Source: Salinispora tropica CNB-440
GTDB lineage: Bacteria > Actinomycetota > Actinomycetes > Mycobacteriales > Micromonosporaceae
DNA length: 64,000 nucleotides
Assembly (NCBI RefSeq): GCF_000016425.1
Contig: NC_009380.1
Span: forward strand, 4,840,144-4,904,143
Direction of reading: 5' to 3'
The position numbers and the translations under genes were made by a program. The first letter of the stretch is position 1; each line of letters opens with the position of its first letter. Shown here one piece after another: positions 24,849 through 33,608 of the stretch. Under the pieces are notes generated by a model that did not search any database, was not told the origin of the DNA, and worked only from the letters and a program-made list of their open reading frames with translations.

Positions 24849-25717
24849 CGCTGTTCTCCCTTGGCTCGGGTGCCGGAGGCGCCGGCCAGTCGGGGTGACC
24901 CGGTGGCCTGCCAGACGGCCAGCGCGTCGGCGGTGGCCTGGACGTCGTGCACCCGCACCCCCCAGGCGCCGGCCGCGACCGCGAGCACGCTGGTGGCGAC
25001 GGTGGCGACCTCCCGGCCCTCGGTCGGTCGCGGGGCGCCGTCGGCGGCGAGCAGCGCGCCCAGGTGAGACTTACGGCTGGCGGCGAAGAGCAGCGGGTAA
25101 CCGAGCGCCAGCAGCTCCGGCAGTCGGGCGCTCAGCTCCCAGTTGTGGGCGGCGGTCTTGGCGAAGCCGAGCCCCGGGTCGATGACGATGCGGTCGGCTG
25201 CCACCCCGGCGGCGAGGGCCGCTTCAACCCGCTGCGCCAGCTCGGCCTTGACGTCGGCGACGACGTCGCCGTAGCGGGCCAGCTCCCTCATCTCGCGAGA
25301 GTGCCCGCGCCAGTGCATGAGCACCCAGGGGCAGCCGGCATCCCGTACCACCCGGGCCATATCCGGGTCGGCGAGCCCACCGGAGACGTCGTTGACCACC
25401 CGCGCCCCGGCGGCGAGCGCCAGCTCGGCCACCCGGGCCCGGGTGGTGTCGATACTGACCGGCACCCCGGCGGCGGCCAGCTCGCGGATCACCGGCCGGA
25501 CCCGGGCCGCCTCGGTCTCGGCGGCCACCCGGTCCGCCCCGGGCCGGGTGGACTCGCCACCCACATCCACCAGGTGGGCACCGTCGCCGCGCAGCCGCAC
25601 GCCGTGTGCGATGGCGGCATCGAGATCGGCGTAGCGTCCGCCGTCGGAGAAGGAGTCCGGCGTGACGTTCAGGATGCCCATCACCACCGGGAACGCGGCC
25701 TGCACCAGATCGGTCAC
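24845..25717 (-). CDS. folP: Dihydropteroate synthase
   Basis: Condenses p-aminobenzoate with hydroxymethyldihydropterin pyrophosphate; the sulfonamide target. A 290-aa TIM-barrel with VVMGILNVTPDSFSDGG, HLVDVGGESTRPGA, SIDTTRARVA, VNDVSGG, DPGLGFAKTAAHNW, ASRKSHLG and a terminal VRVHDVQ. GTG at 25717 is the best start; the frame is open far upstream but lacks family sequence there. A GC-rich hairpin (25743-25772) precedes it. In many actinomycetes folE lies directly upstream; here a 12-kb cluster separates them. Confidence 0.95.
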   Translation of the reverse strand: MTDLVQAAFPVVMGILNVTPDSFSDGGRYADLDAAIAHGVRLRGDGAHLVDVGGESTRPGADRVAAETEAARVRPVIRELAAAGVPVSIDTTRARVAELALAAGARVVNDVSGGLADPDMARVVRDAGCPWVLMHWRGHSREMRELARYGDVVADVKAELAQRVEAALAAGVAADRIVIDPGLGFAKTAAHNWELSARLPELLALGYPLLFAASRKSHLGALLAADGAPRPTEGREVATVATSVLAVAAGAWGVRVHDVQATADALAVWQATGSPRLAGASGTRAKGEQR

Positions 25718-25742
25718 AAGAAGACCGTACCGGTCCTCGGTG

Positions 25743-25772
25743 GCGCCCCCGCGCCACCCGGCGCGGGGGCGC
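25743..25772 (-). promoter_or_regulatory. Hairpin upstream of folP
   Basis: Perfect 13-bp stem (GCGCCCCCGCGCC and complement) with a 4-nt loop, ending 26 bp before the folP start. On the folP transcript it would sit just upstream of the ribosome-binding region; it may attenuate folP or insulate the divergent promoters. Confidence 0.45.
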
Positions 25773-25838
25773 TGACATGCGCTTCGGCGCCGGCACGGGG
25801 TCGGACGACAGAGTCGGATCAGGGTCATTCTTCGCGGC

Positions 25839-25867
25839 TTGTCGCAGACAGTGGGTGGCCGTACGCT
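25839..25867 (+). promoter_or_regulatory. Promoter of the secretion-like cluster
   Basis: TTGTCG, a 17-nt spacer, then TACGCT: a good vegetative-type promoter pointing to the cluster. Transcription would begin near 25874, giving a leader of about 180 nt before the first gene. Confidence 0.5.
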
Positions 25868-26054
25868 TTGGAATTGCCGAGCATCGAGATGGCGAAGCCT
25901 GGAGGGAGGGCCGAAGCGGGAAATCCGCCCAGGACCCACCGCCTCGCGGTGGGTGACGACCGCGGCGGCACAGCCGCACCGTGAGCACCGTTCCCGCCAG
26001 GCATGCCTACTGCACCGCCGCGGCGCCGCCGGCCGCGAAATGGGGAGGTTTCCA

Positions 26055-26366
26055 GTGATCGCCATCGAGCTGACGGAGGCGGCATCGTCCGCCGCCCACG
26101 CTCTCACCACCCTGAGCTCGACACCGCTCGCCGAGCCCGCGCCCACCGGCATCAACACCGAAGGCGTCGTCGCCTTCTTCGCCAGCAAGATCGCCCCGAT
26201 CCTGCTGGCCGTGCTGGGCGTCATCTTCATCGGGCGGGCGAGCCGGGGCGAGATCTCCAAGGTGCTGACGAGCTCCGCCATCGCGATCGTCGGCCTGGCC
26301 TTCATCGCCGGGGCCGCCACCCTCTTCTTCGTCGGCGACTACCTGATCGATCTGATCTTCGAATAG
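26055..26366 (+). CDS. Small two-helix membrane protein, VirB2/TrbC-like
   Basis: 103 aa, first gene of the cluster. A polar N-terminal 40 residues is followed by two hydrophobic helices (about 46-60, IAPILLAVLGVIFIG, and 74-94) joined by a short basic loop (RASRGEISK). This layout is that of type IV secretion pilin subunits (VirB2/TrbC) and of their actinobacterial counterparts, but no sequence family is certain. The GTG start has GGGGAGG 6 nt upstream; the frame is open to 25839, but only this start has a ribosome-binding site. Followed by the PrgI-like gene after 14 bp. Confidence 0.7.
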   Translation: MIAIELTEAASSAAHALTTLSSTPLAEPAPTGINTEGVVAFFASKIAPILLAVLGVIFIGRASRGEISKVLTSSAIAIVGLAFIAGAATLFFVGDYLIDLIFE

Positions 26367-26380
26367 GCGCGGTCACGATC

Positions 26381-26743
26381 ATGCGGCTGCGCACCGACGA
26401 CGACATCTACCGGGCTCGCCTGGTCTACCTCGGGCCACCGGGCTACACCCTCCCGGTCCACCTCCCGTACGCCCAGTACGGGCTCTTCATCCTGCTCGTT
26501 CCCCTCTACATGTTCATCCACTGGTTGTTCACGCTGCAGGTCGAACTCTTCCCGGCGTGGGAGATCGCCCTCGCGATCGTGACCACCTCGTTCGTCTTCC
26601 GGTACGTCGACCCGGACCGGCCGGCGCGAATGGTGATCCACACCGCGCTGACCGACTGGCGACGCACCCGGGAGCCGGCCGCCGAGCAACGGGACCCCCG
26701 CCTGGTCGGCAGCCGGATCAGGATCCGAGAGGAACTGGCATGA
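26381..26743 (+). CDS. PrgI/VirB3-like membrane protein
   Basis: 120 aa with two membrane helices (about 32-50, QYGLFILLVPLYMFIHWLF, and 58-74) and a basic cytoplasmic C-terminus. In type IV systems a small VirB3/PrgI protein of this size and topology precedes, or is fused to, the VirB4 ATPase, as here. The assignment rests on topology and position. Its stop overlaps the start of a 13-codon reading frame that leads into the ATPase gene. Confidence 0.65.
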   Translation: MRLRTDDDIYRARLVYLGPPGYTLPVHLPYAQYGLFILLVPLYMFIHWLFTLQVELFPAWEIALAIVTTSFVFRYVDPDRPARMVIHTALTDWRRTREPAAEQRDPRLVGSRIRIREELA

Positions 26744-26781
26744 CCGGGCAGTGCAACGACGCGGGTGAGGCGGTCGCATGA
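26740..26781 (+). CDS. 13-codon linking micro-ORF
   Basis: An ATG at 26740 overlaps the previous stop (ATGA), and its own TGA overlaps the ATG of the ATPase gene (ATGA, 26778-26781). The peptide would be MTGQCNDAGEAVA. It tiles the 34-bp gap exactly, so it could carry terminating ribosomes to the ATPase start. Whether the peptide is made or functional is unknown; chance is possible. Confidence 0.35.
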   Translation: MTGQCNDAGEAVA

Positions 26782-29700
26782 GTTCCCACTACGCGCCGGG
26801 ACCCCCGGCCGGGCAGCCGGCCGCCAGTTCAGGTGACTCAACGCAGTCTTACGGCTACGCTGCGGAGCTCGATGAGGCCCGGCACGACCCGGCCCGGGCC
26901 ACCTCCCCAGGCCACGGTGGGGTCGGCGTCTTCCAGGCACCCCGCCCGCTGCACCAGCGGACCCCCACGGAGCCGACGCCGGCCGCGGGCACCGACATCG
27001 ACTCCCCCTTCCTCGACCTGTTCGGCGCGACCCGCCCGGCGCGGACCGCCCCGGGCCGGCCAGCGATGCGCGAACAGCAGCCGACCATCCCACAGCAGCC
27101 CGTCGCCGCGGATCCACCCGCCGCACCGGCCGCTCCCGCCACACCGACCGGGGCGCAGCGCTCGCCGGCCGGGCCGGCCACACGCTCCACCCGGGTACCG
27201 CACCAGGCCGGCGAGCGGCTCGCCCGCCCGGAGACCGAGGAAGCGGACCCACCGCCGGCCGACACCGAACCGCAGCGGCAGCGCGACGAGCGACCCGAGT
27301 CGGGCACCCGGGACCTACCCCCCTCCGGTCGACGCTCCACCGGCCGCCGGGACCGCGCCACCAAATCGGCACGAGTCAAGCCGCCAAAGATCAAATTTGG
27401 GGACCGGGACCCGTCGGTGGAGCTGGCCATCACCGAGATCGCCGGTCACCTGACCTTCACCCCCAACACGGTCACCGCCTGGTACTGGCTACCCGAGGTG
27501 CGCTGGGCCTTCCGTCCCGACGCCGAGCGGGAGGCGCTGCTCTCGGCGATCTCCGAGCAGTACGCCGGACTGGCCGGATTCCGCCTGCACCTGCGCCGCA
27601 CCACCCGCCCGTTCCCGGCCGACGAGTGGGCCCGCACCATCGACACCCACACCCGGGCACCGCTACCCGACGTCCCGGGTACACCGAGCTGGGCAGATCA
27701 TCTGGTCGCCGCGCAACGACACCTGCTCTCGGTCAACCACGCCGAGGGACAGACCTACCTGGGGGTGACCTTCGCCCGGCGCTCGTTGGGCGACTCACTG
27801 GTGGAGCGGGTACGCCGCACCTTCGGTCGCGGCGTCGCCGACAGCGAACGACGCAAGCTCGGCCGTACCGTCGAGCAGTTCGACGAGGTGCTGGGCGCCT
27901 TCGGCATGCGCGGACGCCGGGTCACCACACCGGAGCTGGAGTGGCTCCTCTACCGCTCGGTGGCGCTCTGCATGTCCCCGCCCGGGCGACTCTCCCCGGT
28001 CACCGACGGGCACTGGGAACGCGGCGACCTGCTCGCCCTGACCGAACAGGTGGAGCGCTACCGCACCCCGTACGGGTCCACGGTCAAGCTGGTCAACCGG
28101 ATGACCGGGGAGGAGGGGCACGTCGCCGTCCTCGCCGTGGGACGGATGGAGCCGCTGGAGATCCCCGAACGACACGAGCCCTGGCTGCACTTCCACGAGC
28201 GGCTGCCCTGGCCGATGGAGTTGTCCAGCCGGGTCGACATCCTCGGCTCCGGCGACTCCTTCCGTAACCTGGAGCACCGGCTGCGGATGATCCGCTCCCA
28301 GCAGCTCGACTACGCCGAGCACGGCATCGACGCCCCACCCGAGTTGGAGCGCCTCGCGGAGCGGGCCCTGGTCATCGGCGACGAGATGACCACCGGGCTG
28401 CCGGTCGAATCCGCCCGCGCGCACGGCTGGCACCGACTCGCCGTCGGTGGTCGGAGCCGAGAGGAGTGCCTGGAACGCGCCCGCCGGCTGATCCAGCTCT
28501 ACTCCCGAGAGCTGCGGGTCTCGCTCCAACACCCGAAGAACCAGGACTGGCTGGCCCGCGAGTTCATCCCCGGCGAGCCGATCGCCAACACCGGCTACGT
28601 CCGCCGGATGCCGGTCAACCTCTTCGCCGCCGCGCTCCCGCAGGCCGCCTCGACCGTCGGGGACCGCCGGGGCGACCTGATCGGGCGTACCGCCGGCACC
28701 TGCCGCCGGCCGGTCTTCCTCGACCTGCACTTCCCGATGGAGGTCCGGGAACGCTCGGGTCTCGGGGTCTTCGTGGCGGAGCCCGGCGGCGGCAAGTCCA
28801 CCCTGCTCGGCGCCCTCGGCTACCTCGCCGCCCGCCGCGGGGTGCAGGTGACGCTGCTCGACCCCTCCGGCCCGCTCGCCCGGCTCTGCGCCATGCCGGA
28901 GCTGGCCCCGTACGCGCGGGTGCTGAACCTGACCGGCTCCGAGCCCGGCACCCTCGCCCCGTACTCGCTGATCCCCACGCCGTTGCGCAGTGAGTTCAGC
29001 ACTGGTGACGCGGGCGACCGGGAGTTCGAGATCGCGGTCTCCAACGCCCGGGCCGAGCGCCGGATGCTGGTCCAGGACATCTGCATGATGCTGGTACCGC
29101 CACAGGTCGCTCGGGAGGCCTCCACCGCCACGCTCTTCCGGCACGCCGTACGCCAGGTACCGGCGGAGGAGACGGCCACCCTGGACGACGTCGTCGCCAC
29201 CCTGGGCAAGCTCGACGACGACGCCGGCCGGGAGCTGGCCAACCTCCTGCTGGACACCGCCGAGATGCCGCTGGCCATGCTCTTCTTCGGCCGTCCCCCG
29301 GAGGGGCTGCTCGGGCCGGACGCCACCCTCACCGTGATCACGATGGCCGGGCTCCGTCTCCCCGATCTCAAGATCGAGCGAGAGTACTGGTCGGCGGAGG
29401 AGGCGCTCGCCCTGCCCATGCTGCACACCGCGCACCGGCTCGCCGTCCGCCGCTGCTACGGCGGCTCGATGTCGTCGCGCAAGCTGGTCGGGCTGGATGA
29501 GGCGCACTTCATGGAGGGTTGGCGTTCGGGGCGGTCGTTCCTGGTCCGGCTGGCCCGGGACTCCCGCAAGTGGAACCTGGCCGCCTTGGTCGCCTCGCAG
29601 AACCCGAAGGACATCCTCGGCCTCGACGTGCAGAACCTGGTCTCCACGGTCTTCGTCGGACGGATCGCCGAGGACGAGGAGATCGCCTCCGAGGCGCTAC

Positions 29701-29948
29701 GCCTGCTGCGGGTCCCGGTCAACGACGGGTACGAGGCCACCCTCGCCTCCCTCTCCGCCGCCGACAGTGCCTCGGCCGCCCGCCTCGGCTACCGCGAGTT
29801 CGTCATGCGCGACGTGGACGGGCGGGTGCAGAAGGTCCGAGTCGATGTCTCGTACGTCGACGGGCTGCTCGACCACCTCGACACCACACCGGCGGCGATC
29901 GCCGCCGCGGCTGGAGTGCTGCCCGTCGTAGCGGATCTGGAGGCGTGA
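26778..29948 (+). CDS. VirB4/TraC-type secretion ATPase
   Basis: 1056 aa. The first 200 residues are Pro/Ala-rich and disordered; residues about 210-600 form the VirB4/TraC N-domain (VELAITEIAGHLTFTPNTVTAW ... RRLIQLYSREL). The motor domain has Walker A VAEPGGGKSTLLGALG (near 668) and Walker B KLVGLDEAHFMEG (near 902), with ASQNPKDILGLDVQNLVSTVFVG further on. This is the hexameric ATPase that energises type IV secretion. Both nucleotide-binding motifs are intact, unlike those of the FtsK-like protein at 34982. Confidence 0.85.
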   Translation: MSSHYAPGPPAGQPAASSGDSTQSYGYAAELDEARHDPARATSPGHGGVGVFQAPRPLHQRTPTEPTPAAGTDIDSPFLDLFGATRPARTAPGRPAMREQQPTIPQQPVAADPPAAPAAPATPTGAQRSPAGPATRSTRVPHQAGERLARPETEEADPPPADTEPQRQRDERPESGTRDLPPSGRRSTGRRDRATKSARVKPPKIKFGDRDPSVELAITEIAGHLTFTPNTVTAWYWLPEVRWAFRPDAEREALLSAISEQYAGLAGFRLHLRRTTRPFPADEWARTIDTHTRAPLPDVPGTPSWADHLVAAQRHLLSVNHAEGQTYLGVTFARRSLGDSLVERVRRTFGRGVADSERRKLGRTVEQFDEVLGAFGMRGRRVTTPELEWLLYRSVALCMSPPGRLSPVTDGHWERGDLLALTEQVERYRTPYGSTVKLVNRMTGEEGHVAVLAVGRMEPLEIPERHEPWLHFHERLPWPMELSSRVDILGSGDSFRNLEHRLRMIRSQQLDYAEHGIDAPPELERLAERALVIGDEMTTGLPVESARAHGWHRLAVGGRSREECLERARRLIQLYSRELRVSLQHPKNQDWLAREFIPGEPIANTGYVRRMPVNLFAAALPQAASTVGDRRGDLIGRTAGTCRRPVFLDLHFPMEVRERSGLGVFVAEPGGGKSTLLGALGYLAARRGVQVTLLDPSGPLARLCAMPELAPYARVLNLTGSEPGTLAPYSLIPTPLRSEFSTGDAGDREFEIAVSNARAERRMLVQDICMMLVPPQVAREASTATLFRHAVRQVPAEETATLDDVVATLGKLDDDAGRELANLLLDTAEMPLAMLFFGRPPEGLLGPDATLTVITMAGLRLPDLKIEREYWSAEEALALPMLHTAHRLAVRRCYGGSMSSRKLVGLDEAHFMEGWRSGRSFLVRLARDSRKWNLAALVASQNPKDILGLDVQNLVSTVFVGRIAEDEEIASEALRLLRVPVNDGYEATLASLSAADSASAARLGYREFVMRDVDGRVQKVRVDVSYVDGLLDHLDTTPAAIAAAAGVLPVVADLEA

Positions 29949-29949
29949 G

Positions 29950-31884
29950 ATGGCCGGGGCCCGGGCTCGGACGGTGGCGCTACTGCTGGCTCTCGGCGTC
30001 CTCGCCGGGGCCACGGTCAGCTGGCCGGGGGTCGGCGCGGCGGCGGCACCGGCCCCGGCGCCGACCGCACCGGCCCCGGCCGGCGCCTGCACCACCGAGG
30101 AGTGGCAGGCCGACTTCCGCTCCTGCGTCTCCCGGCTCAAGGCGGTCGCCGAGGACGACGTCACCTGCCGCAACGCCCCGACCCCGACGGCACCGGACTC
30201 CGGCCTCGCCGGTTGGTTCGCGGCCCGCCCGGACTCCGCGAAGGAAGACGGTCGCAAGGGGTACTACAGCGACTACGGCTACGCGGGGTACAGCTACACC
30301 ACCTACGACATCGACACCGGCTGCGCCACCGCGGTGCTGCATCCGGACTACAAGTTCACCAACACGGTCGCCAACGGCGAGTTCATGATCGCCACCGCGA
30401 TCGTCGGCGCCTCGAACGCCCTACGGGAGCGGGCCTGGGATCCGCGGTCGATGTGGGGTTGGGCCGATCCGCTGGTGGAGCAGGCGACCACGGCGGTCTA
30501 CCAGAAGGTGTTCAGCGTCTTCGGGATCGTCACCCTCTGCGTGGTCGGGCTCTACCTGCTCTGGCGTTCCCGCCAGTCGGACATGAGCAACGCCATGACG
30601 ACCGCCGGCTGGGCCCTGCTCGTGATGGTGGCGGTGACCGCGCTGGCCGCCTGGCCGGTGAAGTCCGCCAACCTCGCCGACGGCACCCTGGTCACCACGC
30701 TGGGGGTGGTCCACGACGCGGTCGGACCCGCCACCAAGGACATCCCGCCGGACCAGTGCCCGGTCCCGAATCCGGCGGCCTGCGCTGACAACCGGCCACC
30801 GGCGGTGCGGGCGAGCGACACGGCCACCGAGACGATGCTCTACCGGAACTGGCTGCGCGGGGTGCTGGGCTCGGCCGACAGTGAGACCGCGAAGAAGTAC
30901 GGGCCGGCGCTCTACGACGCGAAGTCCTTCTCCTGGGAGGAGACGGAGAAGCTCCGGGAGTTCCCGGCCACCCGGGAGGCCACCATCCGGGCCAAGCAAC
31001 AACAGTGGGCGCGGGTCGCGCAGCAGGTCAAGCAGGAGGATCCGGAGGCGTACGAGTACCTCCAGGGGCTCCGGGACATGGACCGGGTCGGTGCCGGCTT
31101 CATCGCGGTGCTCGCCGCGCTGCTCTTCGCGATGTTCGATCTCACCGCGTCGGTGCTGGTGCTGCTGGGCTTCCTACTCTTCCGGTGGGCGGTGATCGCC
31201 GCGCCGATCCTCGGCACCATCGGCCTGCTGCGCCCGGCGAGCGCCGGGCTGCGCCGGCTGGGTAACGCCGTGGTCGCGGCGATCTTCAACATCGCCATCT
31301 TCGGCACCGGTGCCGCGATCTACCTCTTCGCCGTGGACCTCATCATGAGCACGCCGACCCTGCCCGGCTGGCTCCAGGTGGTGCTGGTCTGGCTCTGTGG
31401 CGTGGTCGGCTGGCTGCTGCTGCGCCCCTACCGGCGGGTCACCCAGCTCGGCGGCAAGGGCGGCGGCGAGGCGGGTGGCTCGGCCGGCTCCTGGCACCGC
31501 CGGTTCTTCCGGGACATGCGCGCGGCGTCCCGCCTCGACGCGGAGTCCCGCGGCACCGGCGAGCCGAGCTCGGGCCGCCGCGGCGCGGTGGTGGCGGAGC
31601 AGAGCCGGCTGCGGCCGGAGGCCCGGCACGAGGACCTGACGCCCTCAGCCGAGGGCGGGGCCCGGCCGGAGCACCGCGAGCGGCCGGGGGACGGGACGCC
31701 AACGTCCGGGGAGCGAGGCGCCACGGGCCGCACCACCCCCGCACCGCGGCAGCGGCGAGCGCCGGCGAGTTGGACCGAGCCGGAGGGCCCGCAGGAGAAC
31801 CCCTCCTTCGTCATCTACCGGCCCGGCACGGTGGGGCCCGCGCCGGAACGGAGCACTCCCCGGGTCCGCTCCGAGGCCCGGTGA
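29950..31884 (+). CDS. Polytopic VirB6/TrbL-like membrane protein
   Basis: 644 aa. Signal sequence (VALLLALGVLAGATVSW), then an extracytoplasmic region with paired cysteines (about 45-165), then some six membrane helices: about 188-206, 219-237, 380-400, 401-425, 438-462 and 473-491. A basic, Pro/Arg-rich disordered tail (500-644) is probably cytoplasmic. Position right after the VirB4-like ATPase and the multi-helix plan match VirB6/TrbL channel components; no sequence family is certain. Starts 1 bp after the ATPase stop. Confidence 0.75.
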   Translation: MAGARARTVALLLALGVLAGATVSWPGVGAAAAPAPAPTAPAPAGACTTEEWQADFRSCVSRLKAVAEDDVTCRNAPTPTAPDSGLAGWFAARPDSAKEDGRKGYYSDYGYAGYSYTTYDIDTGCATAVLHPDYKFTNTVANGEFMIATAIVGASNALRERAWDPRSMWGWADPLVEQATTAVYQKVFSVFGIVTLCVVGLYLLWRSRQSDMSNAMTTAGWALLVMVAVTALAAWPVKSANLADGTLVTTLGVVHDAVGPATKDIPPDQCPVPNPAACADNRPPAVRASDTATETMLYRNWLRGVLGSADSETAKKYGPALYDAKSFSWEETEKLREFPATREATIRAKQQQWARVAQQVKQEDPEAYEYLQGLRDMDRVGAGFIAVLAALLFAMFDLTASVLVLLGFLLFRWAVIAAPILGTIGLLRPASAGLRRLGNAVVAAIFNIAIFGTGAAIYLFAVDLIMSTPTLPGWLQVVLVWLCGVVGWLLLRPYRRVTQLGGKGGGEAGGSAGSWHRRFFRDMRAASRLDAESRGTGEPSSGRRGAVVAEQSRLRPEARHEDLTPSAEGGARPEHRERPGDGTPTSGERGATGRTTPAPRQRRAPASWTEPEGPQENPSFVIYRPGTVGPAPERSTPRVRSEAR

Positions 31885-32435
31885 TCGCGGTGCGGCGGGC
31901 GATCGAACAGCTCCTCACCCGAATGTTCCGGTCCCGGGTGGGGGTCGCGCTGGCGCTCGGCGTGGTGGTCGTCGGGGTCATCGGCACGACCCGGTTGGTT
32001 GCCGGGGCGGAGGAGCCGGGGAGCAGCCTCAGCAACCGCCCGGAGCGACCGATCACCACGGTGCACCCGACGGTCGGCGACGACGGGCTGATCGACACGC
32101 GTTCCCCCACACCGGTGACCCGTCCCGGGGAGGCGACGCCGGAGCAGATCACCGACCGGTTCGTCACCGCCTGGCGGGGGCAGCCGGGGATGACCGCCGA
32201 GCGCTGGCACGCCGGGCTACGCCCGCTGGCCACCCCGGCGTTGGCCGAGCAGCTCGCCGGGGTGGACCCGGTCGATGTCCCGACCGGCGAGGTGGCCGAC
32301 ACCGCGACGGTCACGGCCCGGTCGGAGACGGTCGTCGAGGCGCGGGTGCCCTTCGACACCGGCCGGCTCCGGCTGGAGCTGGTGGCGCCGGACGGCCGGT
32401 GGCGGGTGGACGCGGTGGACTGGGAGCAGGGATGA
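31881..32435 (+). CDS. VirB8/TcpC-like NTF2-fold protein
   Basis: 184 aa. One membrane helix (about 17-40, RVGVALALGVVVVGVIGTT) and an extracytoplasmic domain starting near 95 (ITDRFVTAWRG ... LRLELVAPDGRWRVDAVDW) with the helix-then-beta-sheet pattern of NTF2-like VirB8/TcpC assembly proteins. GTG start overlapping the previous stop as GTGA (31881-31884). The VirB8 assignment is inferred from topology and location. Confidence 0.7.
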   Translation: MIAVRRAIEQLLTRMFRSRVGVALALGVVVVGVIGTTRLVAGAEEPGSSLSNRPERPITTVHPTVGDDGLIDTRSPTPVTRPGEATPEQITDRFVTAWRGQPGMTAERWHAGLRPLATPALAEQLAGVDPVDVPTGEVADTATVTARSETVVEARVPFDTGRLRLELVAPDGRWRVDAVDWEQG

Positions 32436-33595
32436 GTAGAGCAGCCGAGCCGAAAGGCCATCGCCTGCGCGTCGGCGCGCTGGCCCTCGCCCTCACCGCG
32501 ACGCTGACCCTGCTCTGCTGTACCGGTGGCGCGGGCGCCTTCTTCCTCACCGAACTCGGCGGCGACGACGACCTCCGTCTCACCAACCAGGAGTGCACCG
32601 ACGACTTCGGCGTCGAGATCACCGGGGCGATGCCGCAGATGTCGCAGTACGGCGAGCTCCAGCTCCGCAACGCCGCCCGGATCATCAAGGTCGGGCAGGA
32701 GCTGCAGGTGCCGCCCCGCGGTTGGGTGATCGCCGTGGCGACCGCCATGCAGGAATCCCGCCTGCGCAATCTCGCCAACCCCACGGTGGCCGGGTCGGAA
32801 CAGCTTCCGAACGAGGGCGTCGGCTCGGACCACGACTCGGTGGGCCTGTTCCAGCAGCGGGCGGGCTGGGGCTCGGTCCAGGAGCGGATGACGCCGGAGT
32901 ACGCAGCCCGCAAGTTCTACGAGAAGCTGCTGGAGGTCTCCGGTTGGCAGCAGCTTCCGCTGACCCGGGCCGCGCAGGCCGTGCAGATCAGCGCCTTCCC
33001 GGACGCCTACGCGAAGCATGAGGCACTGGCGTCGACGATCGTCAACTCCCTGGCCGGCGGCGCGGCCCGGAGCGTGCCGGTCGCCGGCGGGCACGCCTGC
33101 GACGCCGCGGAGGATGGCCGGATCGCCGCCTCCGGCTGGACCGCGCCGATCCCCGGTGATGTCGGCTCCGGCTTCCGCACCGCGCAGCGACCGGCGCACC
33201 ACGGGGTGGATATCGCCGCGCCGAAGGGCACCCCGATCCGCGCGGCCGCCAGCGGGCGGGTCCTGGTCTCCCGCTGCGACCCGGACCGGACCGGGGAGCT
33301 GAGCTGCGACGTGGATGGCTGGCCCGGCAAGGGGGGGTGCGGCTGGTTCGTCGACATCGCCCACGCCGGTAAGATCATTACCCGCTACTGCCACCTGGCG
33401 GAGCAGCCTCAGGTCAGCGCGGGTGAGACGGTGCGAGCCGGGGAGGAGATCGGGGTGATCGGCAGCAGCGGCAACTCCTCCGGCCCGCACCTGCACTTCG
33501 AGGTACACGTCGACGGTGACCGGAGCCGCCACGGTGCGATCGACCCGGTGGGCTTCATGCGGGAGCGGGGCGCGCCACTGCGGAGCGTGGAGTGA
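32432..33595 (+). CDS. Fused lysozyme-like transglycosylase and M23 peptidase (VirB1-like)
   Basis: 387 aa cell-wall hydrolase. An N-terminal membrane helix or uncleaved signal (about 13-40) is followed by a lytic-transglycosylase-like domain (VIAVATAMQESRLRNLA with the catalytic-type Glu, SVGLFQQRAGWGSV, residues about 85-215) and a complete M23/LytM zinc endopeptidase domain: HHGVDIAAPKG near 255 and HLHFEVHVDG near 351. Such enzymes open peptidoglycan for type IV secretion machines. ATGA overlap with the VirB8-like gene. Confidence 0.85.
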   Translation: MSRAAEPKGHRLRVGALALALTATLTLLCCTGGAGAFFLTELGGDDDLRLTNQECTDDFGVEITGAMPQMSQYGELQLRNAARIIKVGQELQVPPRGWVIAVATAMQESRLRNLANPTVAGSEQLPNEGVGSDHDSVGLFQQRAGWGSVQERMTPEYAARKFYEKLLEVSGWQQLPLTRAAQAVQISAFPDAYAKHEALASTIVNSLAGGAARSVPVAGGHACDAAEDGRIAASGWTAPIPGDVGSGFRTAQRPAHHGVDIAAPKGTPIRAAASGRVLVSRCDPDRTGELSCDVDGWPGKGGCGWFVDIAHAGKIITRYCHLAEQPQVSAGETVRAGEEIGVIGSSGNSSGPHLHFEVHVDGDRSRHGAIDPVGFMRERGAPLRSVE

Positions 33596-33608
33596 GGCAC
33601 CGACGGCG

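Larger units (their letters stand above)
25718..26054. other. Divergent control region, folP / secretion-like cluster
   Basis: 337 bp without a gene. It contains a strong hairpin facing folP (25743-25772), a promoter for the rightward cluster (25839-25867) and a structured leader of about 180 nt, including a perfect 9-bp-stem hairpin at 25934-25954 and G/A-rich bulged segments between 25890 and 25930. The leader does not match any riboswitch class I can recognise. Confidence 0.6.

Noticed and set aside
25874..26054. Known riboswitch (c-di-AMP ydaO, cobalamin, THF, c-di-GMP) in the cluster leader
   Set aside because: Consensus core motifs of these classes were compared from memory and do not fit; kept only as an unknown structured leader.
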